From IMG/VR virus record IMGVR_UViG_3300020442_000005, positions 62,001-126,000 of that record: a stretch of 64,000 bases of DNA. One strand, given 5' to 3'. Below, one piece after another: positions 8,093 through 16,464 of this stretch. The DNA comes from a virus. Every line of letters starts with the position of its first letter. Positions within the stretch are counted from its first letter, which is position 1. A program made the translations under genes and the position numbers. The notes beneath the pieces are model-generated. The model made no database searches. It worked only from the letters and a program-made list of their open reading frames with translations, and had not been told where the DNA came from.

Positions 8093-9332
8093 AAAGTACA
8101 AAATATTAATGTTAAGTGATCACGCACTATCAACTAGTGGCGTTGGTACACAGTCTAGGCATTTAATTAACGGCTTACTGAATAAAGGATGTTGGTCCAT
8201 ACGTCAGTTTGGCGCTGCAATGAAGCACGACAATTATGATGTTGTTAAAATATCAGACGATTTTGTCATTAAGCCGATCGATGGCTTTGGAAATAAAGAT
8301 TTACTCCGGCTAGCGCTAGCAACAGAAAAACCAGACATTCTTTTTATATTTACAGACCCTAGGTTTTTCTATTGGTTGTTTGAGATGGAAGACGAAATAC
8401 ATCAGATATGCCCAATCGTGTATTGGCACGTTTGGGATAACAAGCCCTATCCAAAGTTTAATGATTCGTTTTATCAGTCAACTGACCTTATCAACTGTCA
8501 TAGTTATCACACTTTTGACCAGGTCAGTGAGATCTATCCGGATAAAACAAATTTCGTGCCACATGCAATTCCCAAAGAGTTGTTTTTTCCAGTTGATGCT
8601 GAACAAAAACTTAAGTGGAAAAGCGATCTTATTGGAGCTGACCGGCTTGATTGGTTTACTGGTTTCTGGGTTAATAGAAATGCGCGTCGAAAAAGACCAG
8701 GTGATTTGCTATGGGCATGGTCAAAGTTTGTTAACAGAATGGAAGAAGAAACTGGTCATCGAAAAGCGGTATTGGTTTTACATACCGATCCAAAAGACAA
8801 TGAAGGACCAAATCTTTTTGAATTAGTGAAGCTTCTTAAAATCGAAGAAAACATATGTTTTTCAACAGAAAGAATCGGATTTGATCAAATGAATGCGTTG
8901 CACAACATATCAGATTTTACAATCAACGTAAGCTACGCAGAGGGATTCGGGCTATCTACTTTAGAGGCGATGATGACTAAGACGCCAATCATCGCGCCAA
9001 AGACCGGCGGTCAGACTAGACAAGTTGTCGATTATCGAGACGACACAGAAAACGGTTTTGCTTTACCGATTGAATTGCAGTCTTTAGTTGGATCTCAAAA
9101 TGTACCGTATATCTACGAAGATTACACAACAACAGACACAATCGCAGAGAAAATGTATCAAATGTGGAAGTTGGGACCAGAAGGCCGTGAAAAACTAGGA
9201 CAAAAAGCCTATGATTATGCCAATCATGAATTCGGCTATCAAAATACTGTTGACAAATGGCATGAAACAATGATTGAAACAATCAACACTTGGCAAGACA
9301 AATACGAAAGATACACATGTGAGGAAATATAA
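8076..9332 (+). CDS. GT4-family glycosyltransferase 1
   Basis: A glycosyltransferase of GT-B fold (GT4 type), about 418 residues from the GTG at 8076, which I prefer over the ATG at 8031 because GGAG sits 7 bases ahead of it and the family N-terminus (ILMLSDHALSTSGVGTQSRHLINGL) begins just after. The C-terminal domain has NVSYAEGFGLSTLEAMMTK, the E-x7-E-type donor-phosphate motif, followed by TPIIAPKTGGQ. It would transfer a sugar from a nucleotide donor to a glycan or protein. It overlaps the nuclease gene by 17 bases and is followed 1 base later by a second glycosyltransferase. Donors could come from the sugar operon just upstream (inference). Confidence 0.85.
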   Translation: MEKVGKKYKILMLSDHALSTSGVGTQSRHLINGLLNKGCWSIRQFGAAMKHDNYDVVKISDDFVIKPIDGFGNKDLLRLALATEKPDILFIFTDPRFFYWLFEMEDEIHQICPIVYWHVWDNKPYPKFNDSFYQSTDLINCHSYHTFDQVSEIYPDKTNFVPHAIPKELFFPVDAEQKLKWKSDLIGADRLDWFTGFWVNRNARRKRPGDLLWAWSKFVNRMEEETGHRKAVLVLHTDPKDNEGPNLFELVKLLKIEENICFSTERIGFDQMNALHNISDFTINVSYAEGFGLSTLEAMMTKTPIIAPKTGGQTRQVVDYRDDTENGFALPIELQSLVGSQNVPYIYEDYTTTDTIAEKMYQMWKLGPEGREKLGQKAYDYANHEFGYQNTVDKWHETMIETINTWQDKYERYTCEEI

Positions 9333-9333
9333 G

Positions 9334-10494
9334 ATGGCAAAAATACATATCAGAGGACCATTACTTACACAATCTGGCTATGGTGTTCATTCCAGACAGA
9401 TATTCAGATGGGCACTCAGTAGAGGCCACGATATTACTGTTGAAGTTACCCCATGGGGTATAACGCCATGGTATATTTCTGGCACCGAATGCAATGGCCT
9501 AATTGGCGAAATTATGGCACGCACAAAACCTATTGAAACCAAGCCAGACGTCTCAATTCAGATTCAATTACCAAACGAATGGACGCCAGGGATTGGTAAA
9601 AAAAATATTGGAGTAACGGCTGGAGTTGAAACAGATATTTGTTCTCAGTCATGGGTCCAGGCGTGCATGAAGATGGATAAAGTTATATTTCCATCTCGGT
9701 TTGCAATGGCTACTTTTATAAATTCTGGTTGTTCTCCAAAAAAACTATGCGTTGTTTCTGAAAGTTTCTATGACTCATGTCTTGAAGATGTTGGTGAAGA
9801 CGCTGTGAAGCTTGATAATATTGTTACCAGTAAGAATTTTCTAATGTTTGGTCAAATCACTGGTGCTGATTCTCAGCTCGACAGAAAAAACACGTTTGAC
9901 ACCATAAAATGGTTTGTTCAAAAATATCACGATAAACCATATGGCTTAATCATAAAAACAAATCATGGTACTAACTGTAAACTTGATAAAAATATTACAA
10001 AAGCAAAGCTATCTAGTCTAATAAAAGAAATCAGACCAGAAGATTCAAAACTTAAAGTATACTTACTTCATGGGTCCATGTCAGAAAACGAGGTCGCAGG
10101 CTTATATAAATCAAGTAAGCTAACAGCACTAATTTCTGCTACCCGTGGGGAGGGATTTGGTTTGCCATTGCTTGAAGCAGCTGCATGCGGTTTACCGGTC
10201 GTCGCAACTAATTGGTCCGGACACAAAGACTTTTTAGATCTTGGAAAATGGTTTAAGGTTAAAAAGTCTCTTGTAAATGTACATCCGCACAAAATCGATG
10301 GCAATATATTTGTGCCGGGCGCAAGATGGGCTCAGCCGGATGCAAAAGACTTTGTAAAGCAAATTGATCTATTGTTAAAAGACGAGAAAAAGGCTAGATC
10401 AAACGCAAGAGAATTACAAGAAAAAATTGCAACAGAATTCTGCTTTTCAAAATTAGCAGAAGACTATGATCAAGAAATCGGGGCAACAATATGA
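9334..10494 (+). CDS. GT4-family glycosyltransferase 2
   Basis: A 386-residue GT-B fold glycosyltransferase. I start it at the ATG at 9334 (GAGGAA 7-8 bases upstream), giving the N-terminus MAKIHIRGPLLTQSGYG, rather than at an in-frame ATG 60 bases earlier inside the preceding gene. The glycine-rich acceptor-side loop (SGYGVHSRQI) is near the start; the donor-binding motif TRGEGFGLPLLEAAACGLPVVAT (residues about 266-290) is the GT4 E-x7-E motif. Substrates are unknown. It overlaps the next gene by 4 bases (ATGA). With the gene upstream it forms a pair probably building or decorating one glycan. Confidence 0.85.
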   Translation: MAKIHIRGPLLTQSGYGVHSRQIFRWALSRGHDITVEVTPWGITPWYISGTECNGLIGEIMARTKPIETKPDVSIQIQLPNEWTPGIGKKNIGVTAGVETDICSQSWVQACMKMDKVIFPSRFAMATFINSGCSPKKLCVVSESFYDSCLEDVGEDAVKLDNIVTSKNFLMFGQITGADSQLDRKNTFDTIKWFVQKYHDKPYGLIIKTNHGTNCKLDKNITKAKLSSLIKEIRPEDSKLKVYLLHGSMSENEVAGLYKSSKLTALISATRGEGFGLPLLEAAACGLPVVATNWSGHKDFLDLGKWFKVKKSLVNVHPHKIDGNIFVPGARWAQPDAKDFVKQIDLLLKDEKKARSNARELQEKIATEFCFSKLAEDYDQEIGATI

Positions 10495-10808
10495 TGGAAT
10501 ATATTCCATGGGTTATCTGCGCTTTATTGACGGTACTTTTGTCTGTTTCTGTTTATTATAATTTAAAGTTTGCCAAAATTATTTTAAAAATGGAGGATGA
10601 AATAGGTACCTGTCTAGACATAATCGATGAAAAATACCGTTCATTGTCACAGGTACTAGAAATTCCAATTTTTTTTGACTCACCACAAGTAAGAAAAGTT
10701 ATTGACGATATCAAGGCTGCACGAGGTTCGTTGCTAAATATAGCTAATAAGTTGACAAGTATAGATCAGGAGGTAATCGCTGATGCCAAAAGTGAAGAAA
10801 GTAATTAA
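10491..10808 (+). CDS. Small single-pass membrane protein, unknown function
   Basis: A 105-residue protein with one clear hydrophobic segment at residues about 5-23 (start MMEYIPWVICALLTVLLS) followed by a charged helical region, so probably N-terminally anchored in the inner membrane with a cytoplasmic helix. It overlaps the glycosyltransferase stop (ATGA) and its last 26 bases overlap the sigma factor gene. I recognise no family. Candidates such as a spanin or an imm-like protein cannot be supported from sequence. Confidence 0.6.
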   Translation: MMEYIPWVICALLTVLLSVSVYYNLKFAKIILKMEDEIGTCLDIIDEKYRSLSQVLEIPIFFDSPQVRKVIDDIKAARGSLLNIANKLTSIDQEVIADAKSEESN

Positions 10809-11523
10809 AAGAAAAATTAAAAGGCCACCTTCTGGTAAAAAACCGTACTTTACAAAAGATACCCAACAAGCAATAAAAGAGTACGTACAAAGCGACGACC
10901 AATCGTTTCGTGAGCAAGTATATACAAAAGATATCCGACCAGCTCTAGAAAAGCTTTCAGAAAACCTGATTTTTGTTTATGGCTTTCATAAGCAGCATCC
11001 AGATATCGATACCTTGAAACACAATTGCGTGATCAACCTATATGAAAATTTACATAAATTTGATCATGATAGAAATAAAAACGCATTCTCGTATTTTAAC
11101 GTTGTTGCAAAAAACTGGTTGATAATACAAAGTAGAAAAAGAAAGAAGCGTACAGACAGATTGGTGTATATAGAGGATGACTCGTTGTCAATAGCTGATC
11201 GATACGCAATTGAAGAGTATAGCATTTGTCCATCCCCGGAAAAATCCATGGTTATTGAAGAAAATATTCATGACATGAAAAGCCTTCTTTTGGAAATTAA
11301 AAACAAAGCAAAAAACGATCAGGAAAAACGATGTATTGATGCAATAATACAAATTTATGATAATGTTGATCAACTTGACTATTTAAATAAAAGGGCACTA
11401 TTTGTTTATATAAGAGAACTTTCTGGATTGACCTCAAAGCAGCTGTCTGTTTGTATGTCGAATCTTAGAAAAATCTATAGAAATCTAGCCGGTCCTGATA
11501 AGAAATACGATATTTTTATGTGA
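10783..11523 (+). CDS. gp55: Late-transcription sigma factor, gp55-like
   Basis: A 246-residue protein resembling the T4 gp55 sigma factor, which directs RNA polymerase to late promoters by recognising only a -10-type element. The region around residues 85-125 (HNCVINLYENLHKFD, AFSYFNVVAKNWLI, then a run of R/K) is the sigma region 2-like core, and a C-terminal helix-turn-helix-like stretch follows. It is longer than T4 gp55 (185 residues), with a very basic N-terminal extension (about 20 residues rich in K/R). The chain ends KKYDIFM, a short hydrophobic/acidic tail like the sliding-clamp-binding tail of gp55. A perfect AGGAGG lies 9 bases before the ATG. Its likely targets are the ATAATTA(T/A) elements listed in this window. 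Confidence 0.85.
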   Translation: MPKVKKVIKRKIKRPPSGKKPYFTKDTQQAIKEYVQSDDQSFREQVYTKDIRPALEKLSENLIFVYGFHKQHPDIDTLKHNCVINLYENLHKFDHDRNKNAFSYFNVVAKNWLIIQSRKRKKRTDRLVYIEDDSLSIADRYAIEEYSICPSPEKSMVIEENIHDMKSLLLEIKNKAKNDQEKRCIDAIIQIYDNVDQLDYLNKRALFVYIRELSGLTSKQLSVCMSNLRKIYRNLAGPDKKYDIFM

Positions 11524-11531
11524 GGTGCATG

Positions 11532-11888
11532 ATGGCAAAAAAAGATCCATTGAGTTATGAAGACGTACAGAAAAAAGTTCAAGACTTTGATGAATTAATA
11601 AACAGTATTGAAAACATTGAATCAAAAAAGAAGCAATTGTGGAAGGAAATATATGAGAATGCGTTTGTAGACCGCATGAACGCGTATATGCTTTTTACAG
11701 ATTGCTTTACAGGCCTTTCTGGATCTACCGCTGACCACGTTCAGGTTGGTGGACAGCTAGCAAAATATATCGAGAGAATGAATAAGGCAAATGATCAGCT
11801 TATTAAACTAGCAGAAATGATATCAAAGGAAGAAGAGCGCGCAAACTCGGTTTCATCCGATGACTTGTTTAACGAAATAGGCGGATAA
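11532..11888 (+). CDS. Small helical protein next to the late sigma factor; gp33-like candidate
   Basis: A 118-residue, mostly helical, charged protein. I start it at the second of two adjacent ATGs (11532) because GAGG lies 6 bases upstream; the earlier ATGs overlap the sigma factor stop. Predicted coiled-coil regions fall at residues about 8-38 and 85-105. It ends SSDDLFNEIGG, an acidic-hydrophobic tail. T4 gp33, the late-transcription co-activator, is similarly small (112 residues), helical, and ends in a clamp-binding tail, so its place directly behind the sigma factor makes a gp33 analogue plausible. This is inference; no clear sequence match is visible. The next gene, a baseplate protein, starts 2 bases later. 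Confidence 0.6.
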   Translation: MAKKDPLSYEDVQKKVQDFDELINSIENIESKKKQLWKEIYENAFVDRMNAYMLFTDCFTGLSGSTADHVQVGGQLAKYIERMNKANDQLIKLAEMISKEEERANSVSSDDLFNEIGG

Positions 11889-11889
11889 C

Positions 11890-13488
11890 ATGGGCATAAG
11901 AGATCCAAATAGTGGCTTTCTTGGCGGTTTGCTTGGGCGCGGCAATGCGCCTTTCTTTGAAATATATGTGCAAGAAGTGCTAACAGATCCAAGTAGATAT
12001 GAGTTTGCCGGCGAAGACGAAGAAAAGCCAGAGAGTAATCTTCTGTTTGGCAACTCCATCCCGCAAGCCGCAATAACAGACGCGCCATATAACTCGATTA
12101 TTGGTCGGGTTGTTAGAGGTCACGACGTCCGAGAAGAAGTTATTGCTTATCCGATGATGCAAGGTCACATGATGCTACCGGTTAAAGCCGGCGAACATGT
12201 TTGGGGAATGATTAACAACGGTCGTTATTATTGGCTTTGTCGCAAAAATTTTGATAGCCAAGTCGATGACGTTAATCTTGCTTGGGGCGGAAGATTTAAA
12301 TCTGCAACAAACGCAAAAAGAACATCTGAGTCTGCCAACGCTGCAGAGGGCGGCGAGGATGCTAGTACACTGCCATCAAACCAGCACCCAAGAATCAACG
12401 CTGTCTTTCCTCCCGTGGCCGAAGACCCGGGTGAGATCGATATGCAAACGTACTGGGCGGAAAGATCAAAAGGGATATACGAGGCAGTTCCAAGATATAA
12501 AAAAAGACCTGGAGATCTGGTCCTTCAAGGTTCCAACAATACGTTGATTTGCCTAGGGACGGGCGGAGGACATACTAAAGAAGCCGAGTTAACTCTTGAA
12601 ACTACATCAATAAGCGAACTTGAGGTGACTGAAGACAGTCTCGGATCCGGAACAATTGATCTAGTTACAGGCCGCGGCCGATATGCTCCGGCAAAGGCTA
12701 CCACTGATGCATCCTCGTTAGGTGATACTCCAGAACGTACGTCAGCTGCCACGATTGTGTCGGAGTTTGGCTATACTGAGGTCGATAAAAACCCAGAAAT
12801 TAACGACATTACAGAAAAAAACCTTATTGAAGGTGATCCAGATTTTGGTTTTGATGCAAGTAGAATATACATAAGCTCAAAAAGTGATATTGATTCAGAT
12901 TTTACGCTGATACCAAATTATCCGCCGATTCCTGCGGTGCAAACCGAGGGTGATGTTGGAGTTGTACCAGAAACTTCGAACGGTAGCGCCATTGCACTTA
13001 AGTCTGACAATATAAGACTAATAGCTAGACAACATATTGCAAGTGATTTTTTCGAAACTACAACAGCTGAGGATGTGCAGGGTTCTATACGTATTGTGAA
13101 GGAAGGAATACGTGATAGCGACGGACATTCTTCCACCAATGATGACGGCGCAAGTTTAATCGCTCTAGAAAGCGATGGTACGGTTATGATTGATGGTGCA
13201 ATGATAGTTATTGGCACTGGCCGAGAAGAAAGTAATGGAGCCGGAGATCAAGTATACATCGGTGCCGGTGCTACAGAACCGCTGGTGTTGGGTAATCAAA
13301 TGAAGCAATTGCTGTCAGACTTTTTTACAGAGTTAAGTTCTTGGCTTTCTACAAAGTTTGATACCCATATTCACCCAACCGGCACTGGTCCATCAGGTCC
13401 TCCAACCGTTACCGGGAATGACGCCGGAACTGGCGCTGCAAAGGATGCTTTGGATAGCACCTTATCAAAAGTAGGGAAGACAAAATAA
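11890..13488 (+). CDS. Baseplate spike (central puncturing) protein with HxH tip
   Basis: A 532-residue structural protein. The N-terminal part (residues about 70-120) has an OB-fold-like segment (IIGRVVRGHDVREEV, MLPVKAGEHVWGMI) of the gp5/gpV spike type, and RPGDLVLQGSNNTLICLG near residue 205 starts a beta-rich section. Near the C-terminus FDTHIHPTG carries H493-x-H495, the motif that binds a metal ion at the needle tip of phage spikes such as P2 gpV, followed by a proline/glycine-rich end. It lies directly ahead of gp25 and gp6 homologues, as expected of a hub/spike protein. No lysozyme domain like that of T4 gp5 is visible. It begins 2 bases after the preceding gene. Confidence 0.75.
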   Translation: MGIRDPNSGFLGGLLGRGNAPFFEIYVQEVLTDPSRYEFAGEDEEKPESNLLFGNSIPQAAITDAPYNSIIGRVVRGHDVREEVIAYPMMQGHMMLPVKAGEHVWGMINNGRYYWLCRKNFDSQVDDVNLAWGGRFKSATNAKRTSESANAAEGGEDASTLPSNQHPRINAVFPPVAEDPGEIDMQTYWAERSKGIYEAVPRYKKRPGDLVLQGSNNTLICLGTGGGHTKEAELTLETTSISELEVTEDSLGSGTIDLVTGRGRYAPAKATTDASSLGDTPERTSAATIVSEFGYTEVDKNPEINDITEKNLIEGDPDFGFDASRIYISSKSDIDSDFTLIPNYPPIPAVQTEGDVGVVPETSNGSAIALKSDNIRLIARQHIASDFFETTTAEDVQGSIRIVKEGIRDSDGHSSTNDDGASLIALESDGTVMIDGAMIVIGTGREESNGAGDQVYIGAGATEPLVLGNQMKQLLSDFFTELSSWLSTKFDTHIHPTGTGPSGPPTVTGNDAGTGAAKDALDSTLSKVGKTK

Positions 13489-14052
13489 ATGGCACTAAGT
13501 TTATCTGAGCTAGAAAGCGATCTGTTAGATGGTTTTAACGCAGGTCTTGATGGCGCTTCGGTTAGAGAGGCCGCGCAGTATTTTGCTTTTGCAATCATTG
13601 CATATGCGTCTTCTGCCGAAGTTGTTATCGCTCCCGGGCCCATCCTTATCCCTGGAGCTCCACCAGTACCATCCTCAGCTAACGGACAGAAAGTAAGCGT
13701 GCAAACGTATGAGACGGGAAAAAACCTGCTTTGGGACGCGATAGAGGCAAACTTCGAAGCGCAGGATAAGACGATGGCCATTGCCGCGGCTGGTATTATT
13801 GCATATGTCTCCGGAGCCTTTACATTGTTTTCTGGCGGCGGAAATACAGTCGCAGGCGCTGCCGTGATGCCACCACCTCTAATACAAGCTCTATCCGGAG
13901 CAATTCCGCCAGGTTTGGCCGGTGGGACAACAGAGGAACAAGCCGCATTGTTTGCAAAAATTATACATGCTGCTTTTAAATCGACTGTTTTTACCGGTGT
14001 CTGTACAGCGGCTGATGGTGGTGTAGGACCAGTTGTTGGCACTTTAATTTAG
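13489..14052 (+). CDS. Hydrophobic Ala/Gly/Pro-rich baseplate-associated protein
   Basis: A 187-residue protein starting right at the spike gene stop. It is unusually rich in Ala, Gly, Pro and Val and poor in charge, with hydrophobic stretches at residues about 29-60 and 85-105 and a glycine/proline-rich C-terminus. I do not recognise it with certainty. Position between spike and gp25 suggests a spike partner or chaperone-like baseplate component; a membrane-active (pore or holin-like) role is possible from composition but the segments look more like packed structural helices. It ends 59 bases before the next start, in a gap holding a promoter-like element. Confidence 0.6.
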   Translation: MALSLSELESDLLDGFNAGLDGASVREAAQYFAFAIIAYASSAEVVIAPGPILIPGAPPVPSSANGQKVSVQTYETGKNLLWDAIEANFEAQDKTMAIAAAGIIAYVSGAFTLFSGGGNTVAGAAVMPPPLIQALSGAIPPGLAGGTTEEQAALFAKIIHAAFKSTVFTGVCTAADGGVGPVVGTLI

Positions 14053-14086
14053 AGAACATAAAATTACACTAAAATATAAAAGGTTG

Positions 14087-14096
14087 CATAATTATT
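14087..14096 (+). promoter_or_regulatory. Candidate late promoter element ahead of gp25
   Basis: CATAATTATT, ending 16 bases before the gp25 start at 14112, matches the ATAATTA(T/A) element found in six other gaps of this window. A second AT-rich site, TATAAA at 14075-14080, is also present. GCGAGGAG between the element and the ATG is the ribosome-binding site. Confidence 0.5.
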
Positions 14097-14111
14097 GCGA
14101 GGAGACATAAT

Positions 14112-14648
14112 ATGACCGCAAAAAATTATTCAACTAATAAATCAAGCACGACAAGCTTTAAGTCAGCCGGGCAATTAATTGCCGATTACAACGATAGAGT
14201 TGAAAATAAGATTGTTGTCGAGCGAAAACCTATAGGAATTAAAACTCCTCTCCAGTTAAAAAAGGGCAATCTATTTGATATGACCTATAATCTATCAGAT
14301 CAAATAACTGATAATCTTCGCAATTTAATTATGACAAACAAAGGCGAGAGATTAGGAAACCCGAATTTTGGCACTGACTTAAGAAAAACGCAGTACAACA
14401 CTGCAAACAAAGAGGATGCCGAAATTGAAATGATGGCAAAAATTCAAAACGCTGTTAAAATATTTTTGCCATTTGTTGAATTGGTGGATTTCACAACTAC
14501 TGAACTTCCACCATCGATGGTTACATCTACAGCAGATCTGCATTCTGGATTTGCCGGTGGAGCATTATCGGTAAAAATAACTTATACAGTGCCGCAAATA
14601 TCAAACGTTGAAAAAGGCTTGACAGTATTATTGCCTATGGGAGTTTAA
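14112..14648 (+). CDS. gp25: Baseplate wedge protein, gp25-like
   Basis: A 178-residue member of the GPW/gp25 baseplate family. The diagnostic segment is residues about 63-95: helix ITDNLRNLIMTNKGERLG, then NPNFGTDLRK, which in T4 gp25 forms the core that joins wedge to sheath. A 40-residue basic, serine-rich N-terminal extension precedes it. Members start sheath assembly from the baseplate. GAGGAG lies 7 bases ahead of the ATG. The next gene (gp6-like) begins 2 bases after the stop, the usual gp25-gp6 pairing. Confidence 0.9.
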   Translation: MTAKNYSTNKSSTTSFKSAGQLIADYNDRVENKIVVERKPIGIKTPLQLKKGNLFDMTYNLSDQITDNLRNLIMTNKGERLGNPNFGTDLRKTQYNTANKEDAEIEMMAKIQNAVKIFLPFVELVDFTTTELPPSMVTSTADLHSGFAGGALSVKITYTVPQISNVEKGLTVLLPMGV

Positions 14649-14649
14649 A

Positions 14650-16464
14650 ATGCCAGAAAATAAAGATCGTAAATACTTAGCAAAAGATTTTGTCGGTTTA
14701 AGAAACGAACTGTTAAATCATGCAAAAATATATTTTCCAAATAATATACAGGATTTTTCCGAAGCATCTCTTGGCGGTTTACTTTTAGAAATGGCTGCAT
14801 ATGTCGGTGATAATATGTCATATTATCTAGATCATCAGTTCAATGAGCTAAATTATGAAACAGCAGTCGAGGCTGAAAATATAGAAAATCATCTTAGAAA
14901 TGCTGGCGTTAAAATAATCGGTGCTAGTCCGGCTACAATGGTCGTAAAATTCTACATTGAAGTACCATCAGAATTAATTAACGGAGACTACGGACCACAG
15001 CCAAAAAGTTTGCCAATAATCAAAAAAGGAACTACTGTTGCAACGGAGACAGGGATTAATTTTGAGCTTAGTCATGACATTGATTTTGCCGCCAAAGATG
15101 AATTTGGTGAATATGTTGCAACTATAGTATCTTCAAACAGACGCGGCGGTATCCCAGAATCATTTTTCATGTATTCTCCTGGGCTATGTACCTCTGGGCA
15201 AACAACAACAGAAACGTTTGCAATCCCAAACACAGATAAGCCTTTTCGTACAATTTCACTTCAGAATTCTTCAATTTCATCGATAGATAGAGTTTATGAT
15301 ACTGCCGGCAACGATTATTATGAAGTCGAAAGCTTGAGCCAAGATACTGTATTTAAAGCGGTAAATAACGATAACTTTGCCAACGACGGTGTTTTTTATA
15401 ACATGCAGGTTATATCTGCATCAAGACGTTTCATAACTGAAACTTCTTTACTTACAAGATCTACTAGTATAAAATTTGGATCTGGTTCTCCGTCATCGCT
15501 CGATACCGACATTATTCCAGATCCATCAGAATTAGCGTTACCTCTTTTTGGCCGGCGCAATGTTAAGAAATTTAGCATAGACCCAAACAGTATATTACAG
15601 TCAAAAACGCTTGGTGTTTATCCCAAGAATACAACAATCTTTGTTTCGTATAGATACGGAGGCGGATCGTCACATAACGTTCCAGCAAACAGTGCGAACG
15701 GAGTTTCCTCGCTGTCGATTGAATTTGATCCAAGCATCAGTGGAGCCGCAAGGACTCGGGTAATAAACAGCATCGACGTTGTTAACGACGAAGCCGCTTC
15801 TGGTGGTTCTGATTCTCCTGGAATCGAAGAGCTTAGGGCTTTAATTCCAGCATCGCGTAACATGCAAAACCGGATCGTTACAAAGCAAGATCTGTTGGCA
15901 CGTCTATTTACTTTACCAGCTGAGTTTGGTCGAATATTTAGAGCAAGTATTATTGCTAACCCGAACAACCCACTTGCTAGCATGCTACACGTAATATCAC
16001 GAAATAAAGAAGGAAAACTTACACAGGCTCCAGATGCCCTTAAGCAAAACATTTCTACTTACTTGAATGAGTTTAGACTGATTTCTAACGCAATCGATAT
16101 ACTGGATGCAGAAATAATTAATTTTAAGGTTACTGTTAACGTGGTAGTTACGGCCGGGACAAATCCCACAGATGTTGCTAATTCGATAATAATTAATTTA
16201 AAAGAACATTTCAATATAAACAATTTTCAACTTGGCCAAAATCTTAACGAAGCAAAAGTCATAAGTGTTATTTTAAACACTCCAGGAGTACAAGCTATGG
16301 ACAGCTTGTTATTCGGTAACATATCAGGAAACATAAATGATAGAAATTATTCTGGATACACTTATAGCTTTAGCAACAATAGAATTAATGGTAGTTACGC
16401 CATCCCAGCAAACGCTATTTTCGAGCTACGCTATCCTGAACAAGATATAACGGTGAACGTATAA
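14650..16464 (+). CDS. gp6: Baseplate wedge protein, gp6/J-like
   Basis: A 604-residue baseplate J/gp6 family protein. The N-terminus (KYLAKDFVGLRNELLNHAK, then FSEASLGGLLLEMAAYVGDNMSYYLD) is the conserved wedge helix region of T4 gp6 and P2 gpJ. Middle residues form a beta-rich part and the C-terminal 200 residues (about 395-604, RNRIVTKQDL-type segment and VNVVVTAGTNPTD) match the gp6 dimerisation region. gp6 forms the iris around the hub, holding gp25. T4 gp6 is 660 residues. It overlaps the next gene by 1 base. Confidence 0.9.
   Translation: MPENKDRKYLAKDFVGLRNELLNHAKIYFPNNIQDFSEASLGGLLLEMAAYVGDNMSYYLDHQFNELNYETAVEAENIENHLRNAGVKIIGASPATMVVKFYIEVPSELINGDYGPQPKSLPIIKKGTTVATETGINFELSHDIDFAAKDEFGEYVATIVSSNRRGGIPESFFMYSPGLCTSGQTTTETFAIPNTDKPFRTISLQNSSISSIDRVYDTAGNDYYEVESLSQDTVFKAVNNDNFANDGVFYNMQVISASRRFITETSLLTRSTSIKFGSGSPSSLDTDIIPDPSELALPLFGRRNVKKFSIDPNSILQSKTLGVYPKNTTIFVSYRYGGGSSHNVPANSANGVSSLSIEFDPSISGAARTRVINSIDVVNDEAASGGSDSPGIEELRALIPASRNMQNRIVTKQDLLARLFTLPAEFGRIFRASIIANPNNPLASMLHVISRNKEGKLTQAPDALKQNISTYLNEFRLISNAIDILDAEIINFKVTVNVVVTAGTNPTDVANSIIINLKEHFNINNFQLGQNLNEAKVISVILNTPGVQAMDSLLFGNISGNINDRNYSGYTYSFSNNRINGSYAIPANAIFELRYPEQDITVNV

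Noticed and set aside
9274-9333. Upstream ATG start for the second glycosyltransferase
   Set aside because: It lies inside the first glycosyltransferase gene, while the ATG at 9334 has GAGGAA at a good distance and gives the family's usual N-terminus.
13371-14042. 223-residue open frame on the minus strand
   Set aside because: It lies fully antisense to the spike and hydrophobic baseplate genes, has Ala/Pro-rich low-complexity content expected from the opposite strand, no ribosome-binding site, and the whole window is + strand coded.
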